NCBI GenBank assembly: GCA_947169265.1
Contig: CAMVPC010000001.1
Location: 62,001 to 126,000 of the forward strand
From: an uncultured Prevotellaceae bacterium
Lineage (GTDB): Bacteria; Bacteroidota; Bacteroidia; Bacteroidales; Muribaculaceae
Direction: 5' to 3'
Length of the DNA: 64,000 nucleotides
In this document: positions 45,685 through 52,518 of the stretch, one piece after another
Layout: each line of letters starts with the position of its first letter
Position numbering within the stretch: the stretch's first letter is position 1
Notes under the pieces: generated by a model
Told to the model about the DNA's origin: nothing
What the model saw: the letters and a program-made list of their open reading frames with translations, nothing else
Database searches by the model: none
Position numbers and translations under genes: made by a program

Positions 45685-46503
45685 CTACATCACTTCGCAG
45701 TCCACGTCCTGGGGAGGTGGCACGGGCGGAGTGGGGCCGGGTGTCGTGGCGGGCGGCGGGGGCGGGGGTGTGCCGGTAGCGTGAGGCGGCAACAGCATGT
45801 TGTTGCGCAGGTGACGGCACAGGCGTTGTGCCTGGGGCTTGAACGTGCGGTAAGTGAGCGCGCCCGATATCATGCCGCTCACCAGTGGAATGGCCTTGCT
45901 GATGCCCTTCGAGACAGCACCCTTCGAGAGCGTGGAGCCTATCATGGCGGCAATCCTGCGCACTACGGGGTAGAGAATGCCGTTAGTGAGCGCGTATTCG
46001 GGCACCTTCTTGAGAATTTGTCTTTGAAGTATCTCGCCCAACTCCTGCAATGCCTTTGTGGCCACGCCCACGCCGGTCATCACGCCCACAAAGATGGTGA
46101 GCACATGCACCGCGCCCGGGCTCAAGTGCCCGTCCTCGTCGAGCAGGGTGGGGTAGCCGTAGAGGTAGGCCAGCTTTTGCGCCATAACCAGTACGTGGAA
46201 ATAGAACTGAGCGATGTCGCCGGGAACTGTGCCTAACGCGGCAAGACCCCCGGGAATGCCCATCGCTGCCGAGAGCAGGGTGGCCTTCTTGGTGTGCGAC
46301 TTGATGCAGGCTGCCGCCAGCTTGTCGAGAAACGGTGTGGGAATCACGCCGGGCGTCCCTCGCGCTATCACATAGTCTACCACTTGCTCGGGGAAATACT
46401 TCCCGAGCTCGTCGCGCAGAAACTTGTCGCGGTCGACAGCTACCCCCGGTAGCCGCAGCGCCGCGCTCACCACCTTGTTCCACAATGTCACGTCGTTAGC
46501 CAT
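45685..46503 (-). CDS. EcsC-like family protein with proline-rich tail
   Basis: 272 aa, resembling EcsC-family proteins of unknown function: IPGGLAALGTVPGDIAQFYFHV, VGVATKALQELGEILQRQI and a glycine/serine-rich hydrophobic segment (ISKAIPLVSGMISGALTYR). The last 35 residues are proline-rich (TGTPPPPPPATTPGPTPPVP) and end in CEVM. A promoter is at 46564-46593 and the transcribed leader carries tandem words. It is the only leftward gene between 29.4 and 56 kb. Confidence 0.65.
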   Translation of the reverse strand: MANDVTLWNKVVSAALRLPGVAVDRDKFLRDELGKYFPEQVVDYVIARGTPGVIPTPFLDKLAAACIKSHTKKATLLSAAMGIPGGLAALGTVPGDIAQFYFHVLVMAQKLAYLYGYPTLLDEDGHLSPGAVHVLTIFVGVMTGVGVATKALQELGEILQRQILKKVPEYALTNGILYPVVRRIAAMIGSTLSKGAVSKGISKAIPLVSGMISGALTYRTFKPQAQRLCRHLRNNMLLPPHATGTPPPPPPATTPGPTPPVPPPQDVDCEVM

Positions 46504-46508
46504 AGAAC

Positions 46509-46548
46509 TTTTAAAGTGTTAAGTGTGAAGTGTCAGTTAAGTGTTAAG
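46509..46548 (-). repeat. Leader word repeat (AACACTTAAC type) before the EcsC-like gene
   Basis: On the minus strand the leader reads AACTTAACACTTAACTGACA and then CTTCACACTTAACACTTTAA, i.e. four near-identical ACACTT words ending 5-10 bp before the ATG at 46503. Same style as 10505-10538 and 50874-50903. Confidence 0.6.
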
Positions 46549-46563
46549 TTGTAAACTTCGCCG

Positions 46564-46593
46564 CAAAGATAAATCAATTTTCCATTCCATCAA
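46564..46593 (-). promoter_or_regulatory. Promoter of the EcsC-like gene
   Basis: -7 TATCTTTG at 46564-46571 and -33 TTG at 46591-46593 on the minus strand, 19 bp apart. Transcription would start near 46557, so the word repeats are in the mRNA leader. Confidence 0.7.
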
Positions 46594-46944
46594 GTCCGTT
46601 GTGTTTTTTTAACGCACACCCTTCCACCCACCGGTAACCATTTCAGTCGATTAAAAAAAGGTCACGGCAACCGCATCAAAATTAGCGCGGTGATATCGGT
46701 GAGGCTTTTTGCGCGAGGATTCATTGTTAATTATTACGTTTTTTGTTCGCTTATGAGATAGTTTTTAATGCGAATTTCGCAAATTTCACGAATTTTATTT
46801 ACCTTTTTTTTCACACCACACATTTTTTTGCAGGTGTCCCAAAAATTCGCCCCATTCGCCCAATTCGCTTTAAAAACAATTCGTAAAATTCGCATTTTTA
46901 AGTTTCATTTTGGTGTGGTTGTCTTGAAAAGAGGTGGAAAAAAG
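46594..46944. other. AT-rich intergenic stretch with AATTCGC-type words
   Basis: About 350 bp with no convincing gene. A 102-codon frame across 46768-47076 is rejected because it is low-complexity and overlaps a promoter and structured RNA. Between 46769 and 46905 the words GCGAATTT, AATTCGC and CGAATTTT recur on both strands; a close match to 46767-46784 occurs at 26702-26719. Confidence 0.5.
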
Positions 46945-46975
46945 TTGCATATTGTAAATTTATTCTTTAATTTTG
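46945..46975 (+). promoter_or_regulatory. Promoter of the structured ncRNA candidate
   Basis: -33 TTG at 46945-46947 and -7 TAATTTTG at 46968-46975 with a 20-bp spacer. Expected transcription start near 46981, exactly where the GC-rich 5' hairpin begins. Confidence 0.75.
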
Positions 46976-46980
46976 TGGCA

Positions 46981-47250
46981 ATTCCGGGATGGGGCTGCGG
47001 CGGCGGCCCCCGGAAGGACATATTGGAAGCGTTTTGCGTTATCCTCATTCAAGAAATCACCAATTTCAACAAGTAGAAGGATAAACGGTTAAAAGACGCT
47101 CATGTGAGTGCCTATACAAATATCCCCCGTAGGCGGGAACGGTATATCGGCATCGCGTGGGGGACACTGTTTATTTCTACTGAGGCGTTTGGCGATGCCC
47201 TTGAATGAATAACCGGACAAGTCTCAACGCTTTCTTTGTGCCGCCCCAAT
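46981..47250 (+). ncRNA. Structured non-coding RNA candidate (6S/Bacteroidales-1-like, unproven)
   Basis: No coding frame of quality, but strong nested helices follow a consensus promoter. Helix 1: 46982-46988 with 47009-47015 (TTCCGGG/CCCGGAA). Helix 2: 47028-47032 with 47096-47100, continued by 47039-47044 with 47079-47084 and capped by a hairpin 47053-47057/47063-47067. Helix 3: 47149-47156 with 47192-47199 (GGCATCGC/GCGATGCC). The 3' end is uncertain. The long interrupted hairpins suggest a regulatory RNA such as 6S-like RNA, but I cannot confirm the family. It could alternatively be the 5' leader of the LRR gene at 47335, which has no separate clear promoter. Confidence 0.5.
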
Positions 47251-47334
47251 CCACCGCCACTTCGGGAGATGCACAAGCTCCAATCACCCGAAACCGGAGA
47301 AAATGTTTTATACTAAATAATCAGACATACTACA

Positions 47335-49293
47335 ATGAAATCTTTTTCGTTCAAATTAATTTCGCTTATCTTGGCCTTGCTGGCTACCCTGCCCGCCGGC
47401 GCCTACGACTTCATGGCCGATGGCTTGTGCTATGACATCAATGCTGACGAAACGAGCGTAAGCGTTACAAGCGAAAACGCCTCGGGGGGATACAGTAATC
47501 TAAGCGGCAATCGGGTGATTTCTCCAACAGTTCAATATGGTGGGAAAACCTACACGGTCACTGCCATCGCCGATAGAGCATTCAGAGGTTGTGGTGAATT
47601 AACCGGTGTGACATTACCGGGCACCATCACTTCCATCGGCTACGGTGCGTTCTGGGGGTGCAGCGGCATGACGGGCATGACAATTCCCAACTCTGTCGCA
47701 TCAATAGGTGATGGCGTTTTTAACAATTGTACCGACTTGGCATCAATTATAGTTGAGAGCGGAAACCCGGTTTATGATTCACGCGGCAATTGCAACGCGG
47801 TTATAGAAACCGCTACCAATACCTTGAGAGCAGGTTGCAAAAACTCAACCATTCCAAGCTCGATAACCGCTATCGGCAGCGAGGCTTTCAGCTCTTGCAT
47901 CGGCTTGACAAGCGTGACTATTCCCAATTCCGTTACGACAATTGGTGTAGGTGCATTTTCTAATTGTTCCTCATTGACGGGCATCACTTTACCCGGCTCT
48001 GTTTCCAGTCTTGGCGATTTCGCTTTCGGGGGCTGTTCCGGGTTGGAGTCAATTTCAGTGGAAAGCGGTAACAGTAATTACGATTCTCGCAACAATTGTA
48101 ATGCAATAATTGAAACCGCCAGTAACACGCTCATTCAGGGTTGTAATAACTCCGTTATCCCAAGTTCAGTGACCAAGATTGGCCGCAACGCGTTCTATAA
48201 TTGCGAAGGCCTGACAAGTGTAACATTGCCCAATTCGCTCACTGAAATTGGAAATTATGCGTTCATGGGGTGTTCCGGATTAACGAAGATTACTTTTGGC
48301 AGAGAACTGTCCTCTATCGGCTATGCTGCATTCGATGGATGTTCCGGCCTCACCGGCATTAATATACCTGCCTCCGTGACGTCTATCGGTACGGCTCCTT
48401 TTCGTGATTCCGGTTTGGTTTCAATAACAGTTGAGAGTGGCAATAAATATTACGACTCTCGAGACAATTGCAATGCCATAATCGAAACCGCCAGTAACAC
48501 CCTCATTCAAGGTTGCAACAGCTCTTTCATACCCGCTTCGGTTAAAACTATTGGATTTCTCGCTTTTTGGGGATTCCAAAACTTGACTGAACTTACGTTT
48601 CCACAATCGCTCGAATTTATCGATTCTCAAGCCTTTACGAACTGCACAGGACTTAGAAAAATCACGGCTTTGGGCGTAATACCGGCAAAACTTGGATACA
48701 ACGTGTGGGAGGGAGTAGATCTCTCTAAAGTTGAACTTAATGTCCTTCCGGAGTGTGTAAGTATCTATAAATTCTTTAACCAATGGAAGAATTTTAAAGT
48801 CGTGGCCACTAACGGTCAAGGAAGTACATCCAAAATACTTTGTGCCTTCTTTACAAACCCATATTGGTGGGATCCGGTTAATTGCTATACATGGAACAAG
48901 GACCTCGGTAATAAAACATATTCCGGAACTTGGCCGGGTACGAAATGTGACCGGGTAGAGGCCTCCGAATACGGAGTTACTTGGATGTGGTATGGAGGAT
49001 ATGTGGGAGAAGACGTACCCACAGGTATCATCTTCAACAACAATGTGGGTAACCAAACAGCCGATTTCCCATTCGTTAATGGCGGCGTTTACGATATGAA
49101 CGGCTTTATTCGCTCAATCTACAACGAGCCGGGTGACGTGAACGGTGACGAGGTGGTGAGCGGTGCCGACGTGACGGCGCTCTACAACGTGCTGCTCAAC
49201 GGCGCCGAGGCCGCCGGCAACGGCGACGTGAACGGCGACGGTGTGGTGAGCGGCGCCGACGTGACGGCCCTCTACAACTTGTTGCTACAGTAG
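47335..49293 (+). CDS. BspA-type LRR protein with starch-binding-like module and two dockerins
   Basis: 652 aa. Signal peptide (MKSFSFKLISLILALLATLPAGA), then LRR_5 repeats to about residue 470 (LTSVTIPNSVTTIGVGAFSNC) including four YDSRxNCNAI-type insert repeats. Residues of about 500-590 resemble a family 26 starch-binding module: CAFFTNPYWWDPVNCYTWNK, TYSGTWPGTKCDR, MWYGGYVGED and IIFNNNVGNQTADFPFVNGG. The end has two dockerin-type repeats (DVNGDEVVSGADVTALYN and DVNGDGVVSGADVTALYN). It is a probable surface protein that could bind starch-like glycans. The structured RNA lies upstream; a terminator follows. Confidence 0.88.
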   Translation: MKSFSFKLISLILALLATLPAGAYDFMADGLCYDINADETSVSVTSENASGGYSNLSGNRVISPTVQYGGKTYTVTAIADRAFRGCGELTGVTLPGTITSIGYGAFWGCSGMTGMTIPNSVASIGDGVFNNCTDLASIIVESGNPVYDSRGNCNAVIETATNTLRAGCKNSTIPSSITAIGSEAFSSCIGLTSVTIPNSVTTIGVGAFSNCSSLTGITLPGSVSSLGDFAFGGCSGLESISVESGNSNYDSRNNCNAIIETASNTLIQGCNNSVIPSSVTKIGRNAFYNCEGLTSVTLPNSLTEIGNYAFMGCSGLTKITFGRELSSIGYAAFDGCSGLTGINIPASVTSIGTAPFRDSGLVSITVESGNKYYDSRDNCNAIIETASNTLIQGCNSSFIPASVKTIGFLAFWGFQNLTELTFPQSLEFIDSQAFTNCTGLRKITALGVIPAKLGYNVWEGVDLSKVELNVLPECVSIYKFFNQWKNFKVVATNGQGSTSKILCAFFTNPYWWDPVNCYTWNKDLGNKTYSGTWPGTKCDRVEASEYGVTWMWYGGYVGEDVPTGIIFNNNVGNQTADFPFVNGGVYDMNGFIRSIYNEPGDVNGDEVVSGADVTALYNVLLNGAEAAGNGDVNGDGVVSGADVTALYNLLLQ

Positions 49294-49320
49294 CGGTAGA
49301 GATAATCATAAACGGCTAAT

Positions 49321-49366
49321 TATTGTTGTCCGCTCCAATCTTTTTTTGGCGGACAACAATATTTTT
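49321..49366 (+). terminator. Terminator after the LRR/starch-binding gene
   Basis: 13-bp perfect stem (arms 49321-49333 and 49349-49361, TATTGTTGTCCGC) with a 15-base T-rich loop, followed by TTTTTC. Confidence 0.85.
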
Positions 49367-49467
49367 CACCCGGTGGTGAAGGGGGGAACAGAGGGGCTCG
49401 CGGCGGGAAAAATGAAATAATGCTAAGATTTTCCCGGGAAAAAGGGTGGGGATTGGGGAAAAAGCAG

Positions 49468-49475
49468 TACCTTTG
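49468..49475 (+). promoter_or_regulatory. -7 box upstream of glyA
   Basis: TACCTTTG matches TAnnTTTG, 42 bp upstream of the ATG at 49518. A well-spaced -33 element is not clear. Confidence 0.55.
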
Positions 49476-49517
49476 CATTTATTGTAAACAAACCTATTTA
49501 TCAACCTATCCATTAAC

Positions 49518-50798
49518 ATGATTCAAGACGAAACCCTTTTTGGACTTATTGAGCGTGAACATCAACGCCAGCATCGCGGCATCGAACTGATTGCCAGCGA
49601 GAACTTTGTGAGTGAACAGGTAATGCGCGCCATGGGCAGCTGCCTGACCAACAAATATGCCGAGGGCTATCCCGGCCACCGCTACTATGGCGGTTGCCAG
49701 GTGGTCGACGAGGTGGAAACTCTGGCCATCGAGCGCATCAAGCAATTGTTTGGCGCCGAATATGCCAACGTGCAGCCCCACAGCGGCGCGCAGGCCAACA
49801 TGGCCGTGTTCATGGCCGTGATGAAACCCGGCGACAAGTTCATGGGCCTGAACCTGGCCCACGGTGGTCACCTGTCGCATGGTAGCCCTGTGAACTTCTC
49901 GGGCCTCGTGTTCCAGCAGTGTGAATATAACGTGACACCCGACACCAACCTTGTCGACTACGACATGATGGAAGAGGTGGCACTGCGCGAGCGTCCCAAG
50001 CTCATCGTGGGCGGCGCCAGCGCTTACTGCCGTGAGTGGGACTATGAGCGCATGCGTGCCATTGCCGACAAGGTGGGCGCCATCCTCATGATTGACATGG
50101 CTCATCCTGCAGGCCTTATTGCGGCCGGCTTGTTGAACAACCCGCTCAAATATGCCCACATCGTCACCAGCACCACCCACAAGACACTGCGCGGCCCGCG
50201 CGGTGGTATCATCCTGATGGGTAAGGACTTCGACAACCCGTGGGGCAAGGCTACGAAGAAAGGCGTCATCCGCAAGATGTCGTCGTTGCTCGACAGCGCC
50301 GTGTTCCCCGGTGTGCAGGGCGGCCCGCTCGAGCACGTTATCGCTGCTAAGGCTGTGGCCTTTGGCGAGGCGCTGCAACCCTCGTTCAAGCAGTATCAAG
50401 AGCAAGTGCGCGCCAACGCCCGCGCCATGGCTCAGGCTCTCATCGACAAGGGCTACAAGCTGGCCAGCGGCGGCACCGACAACCACTGCATCCTGCTCGA
50501 CCTGCGCGGCAAGTATCCCGACCTCACCGGCAAGGTGGCCGAGAACGCGCTGGTGGCGGCCGACATCACGGTGAACAAGAACATGGTGCCCTTCGACGAC
50601 CGTTCGGCATTCCAGACCTCGGGTATCCGCCTGGGAACGCCCGCCATCACCACGCGTGGCGCCAAGGAGCCGATGATGGGCGAAATCGTCGAGCTTATCG
50701 ACACCGTGCTGCAAGCCCCCGAAGACGAGCGCGTCATCGCCATGGTTCGCGGCAAGGTGAACGAGATGATGAAGGACTATCCCATGTTCGCATGGTAA
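49518..50798 (+). CDS. glyA: Serine hydroxymethyltransferase
   Basis: 426 aa PLP enzyme interconverting serine and glycine with tetrahydrofolate. The Schiff-base lysine is K222 in [14 protein letters not shown]. Other signatures are [57 protein letters not shown] and the C-terminal [14 protein letters not shown]. Normal length. It is followed 116 bp later by yifB on the same strand. Confidence 0.98.
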   Translation: MIQDETLFGLIEREHQRQHRGIELIASENFVSEQVMRAMGSCLTNKYAEGYPGHRYYGGCQVVDEVETLAIERIKQLFGAEYANVQPHSGAQANMAVFMAVMKPGDKFMGLNLAHGGHLSHGSPVNFSGLVFQQCEYNVTPDTNLVDYDMMEEVALRERPKLIVGGASAYCREWDYERMRAIADKVGAILMIDMAHPAGLIAAGLLNNPLKYAHIVTSTTHKTLRGPRGGIILMGKDFDNPWGKATKKGVIRKMSSLLDSAVFPGVQGGPLEHVIAAKAVAFGEALQPSFKQYQEQVRANARAMAQALIDKGYKLASGGTDNHCILLDLRGKYPDLTGKVAENALVAADITVNKNMVPFDDRSAFQTSGIRLGTPAITTRGAKEPMMGEIVELIDTVLQAPEDERVIAMVRGKVNEMMKDYPMFAW

Positions 50799-50873
50799 TA
50801 GTTGATAAGTGCTAAGAGTGTAGTGCGAGCCTCTCTTCTTTAGCGCTCACGACCTGAGACCCAGCCAATCGGT

Positions 50874-50903
50874 TCTTAACACTTCACACTTAGCACTTAA
50901 AAA
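50874..50903 (+). repeat. Leader word repeat before yifB
   Basis: TTAACACTTCACACTTAGCA followed by CTTAAA, ending about 12 bp before the yifB ATG at 50915. This is the third sense-strand instance of the same words. Confidence 0.6.
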
Positions 50904-50914
50904 CTTGCTCTCCC

Positions 50915-52456
50915 ATGCTCACTAAGACCTTTGCGGCGGCAGTCCAGGGTATCGATGCCATTCTTGTCACTATCGAAGTGGCGGTGGAACGAGGCATCGG
51001 CTACTCCATGGTGGGCTTGCCCGACACCGCCGTCAAGGAGAGCGCCGAGCGAGTGAGGTGCGCCATTTTGCAGACCGGGTATCAGTATCCCAAACGCAAC
51101 GTGGTCATCAATCTGTCGCCGGCCGACATCAAGAAGGAGGGCTCCTACTACGACCTGCCCATTGCTATCAGCATTCTCGCCTCACGCGGCGAGCTGCCCG
51201 ATGACAAACTCCAACGCTATATGATCATGGGAGAGCTTTCACTCGATGGCGCCGTGAGGCCCATCAAGGGGGCTCTCCCCATGGCCATCTTGGCTCGCGA
51301 ACTCAAGCTCGACGGCTTTATCCTGCCCAAGGAGAACGCCCTCGAGGCTGCCGTGGTCAATAATCTCAAGGTCTACGGCGTGGACCACATCAAGCAAGTG
51401 ACAAATTTCTTGCTGGGCACCGAGCGGCTCGAGGCTACCGAGGTCGACACGCGCGCCCGCTTTGCCGCCTCGCAGAGCGACTTCGCTTACGACTTCAGCG
51501 AGGTCAAGGGCCAGGAGAATGTCAAGCGGGCCTTTGAGGTAGCTTGTGCGGGCGGTCACAATATTCTGCTTGTGGGCAGTCCCGGCAGCGGCAAGAGTAT
51601 GATGGCCAAGCGACTGCCTTCCATCCTGCCGCCGCTCACCCTGGGCGAAGCCCTCGAAACCACGAAAATCCACAGCGTGGCCGGCAAGTTGCCGGGCGGT
51701 ACCACGCTCATTTCCACGCGCCCGTTCCGCGCGCCTCATCACACCATTTCGCCCGTGGCCCTCGTGGGTGGCGGGTCCAATCCTCAGCCGGGCGAAATAA
51801 GCCTGGCTCACAACGGCGTGCTCTTTCTCGATGAGTTACCCGAATTTAACCGCAGCGTGCTCGAGGTGATGCGTCAGCCGCTGGAGGACCGCCACATCTC
51901 GATTTCACGCGCCAAGTACAGCATCGACTATCCGGCCAGCTTCATGCTCGTGGCGAGTATGAATCCGTGCCCGTGTGGCTACTACGGCCACCCCACCAAG
52001 CAGTGCATCTGCACTCCCCACCAGCGCCACAACTACATGGGCAAGATTTCGGGCCCACTATTGGATAGAATCGACCTGCAAGTGGAGGTGCAGCCCGTGA
52101 ACTTCGACCAGATGTCGAGCAAAGCACCGGGCGAGCCAAGCGCCGCAATCCGCGAGCGCGTTATCAAGGCGCGCGCCATCCAGAGCCTGCGCTTCAAGAA
52201 CCACCCCGGCGTGCACTGTAATGCCCAGATGGCCCCGTCGCTGCTGCACCAGTTCGCCGAGCCCGACGCTGAGGGCATGGCCCAGCTGCGCCAGGCCATC
52301 ACCAGCATGAACATGAGCGCCCGCGCCTACGACCGCATCCTCAAAGTTGCCCGCACCATCGCCGACCTCGACGGCAGCGTCACCGTCCGCTCCCCCCACA
52401 TCATGGAAGCCATCGCCTACCGCAACCTCGACCGCAGCAACTACTTCAATTTGTAA
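50915..52456 (+). CDS. yifB: YifB/ComM family Mg-chelatase-like AAA+ ATPase
   Basis: 513 aa, full length. An N-terminal Lon-type domain (residues of about 20-170, GYSMVGLPDTAVKESAERVRCAI) is followed by a Mg-chelatase AAA+ core with Walker A GSPGSGKS (K227), Walker B LFLDELPEF and the C-terminal helical lid. In naturally competent bacteria ComM is a branch-migration helicase integrating foreign DNA. The last 704 bp are repeated at 57064-57767 with about 39 substitutions and no indel, so the gene has a partial second copy. comM is a known insertion site for genomic islands in other bacteria. Confidence 0.95.
   Translation: MLTKTFAAAVQGIDAILVTIEVAVERGIGYSMVGLPDTAVKESAERVRCAILQTGYQYPKRNVVINLSPADIKKEGSYYDLPIAISILASRGELPDDKLQRYMIMGELSLDGAVRPIKGALPMAILARELKLDGFILPKENALEAAVVNNLKVYGVDHIKQVTNFLLGTERLEATEVDTRARFAASQSDFAYDFSEVKGQENVKRAFEVACAGGHNILLVGSPGSGKSMMAKRLPSILPPLTLGEALETTKIHSVAGKLPGGTTLISTRPFRAPHHTISPVALVGGGSNPQPGEISLAHNGVLFLDELPEFNRSVLEVMRQPLEDRHISISRAKYSIDYPASFMLVASMNPCPCGYYGHPTKQCICTPHQRHNYMGKISGPLLDRIDLQVEVQPVNFDQMSSKAPGEPSAAIRERVIKARAIQSLRFKNHPGVHCNAQMAPSLLHQFAEPDAEGMAQLRQAITSMNMSARAYDRILKVARTIADLDGSVTVRSPHIMEAIAYRNLDRSNYFNL
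51753..52456 (+). repeat. Left copy of a 704-bp diverged direct repeat (3' end of yifB)
   Basis: Aligned without gaps to 57064-57767 at a constant offset of 5311. By hand I count about 39 mismatches. They are uneven: only one or two in the first 190 bp, the rest in the remaining 510 bp. The homology begins at CCGTGGCCCTCGTGGG and ends at the stop codon; the flanks on both sides are unrelated. Confidence 0.9.
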
Positions 52457-52518
52457 ATAATTGCATCTCATTTAGGACACAAAAATACTTATTCTCATTT
52501 TTAAAACAATCATTTAAT

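Noticed and set aside
46768..47076. 102-codon frame in the intergenic region
   Set aside because: Low-complexity Phe/Lys/Ile-rich translation that overlaps a consensus promoter and the structured RNA; no protein-like features.
47028..47200. RNase P RNA or SRP RNA in the structured region
   Set aside because: The conserved RNase P core and the SRP tetraloop region are not present; only generic helices can be supported.
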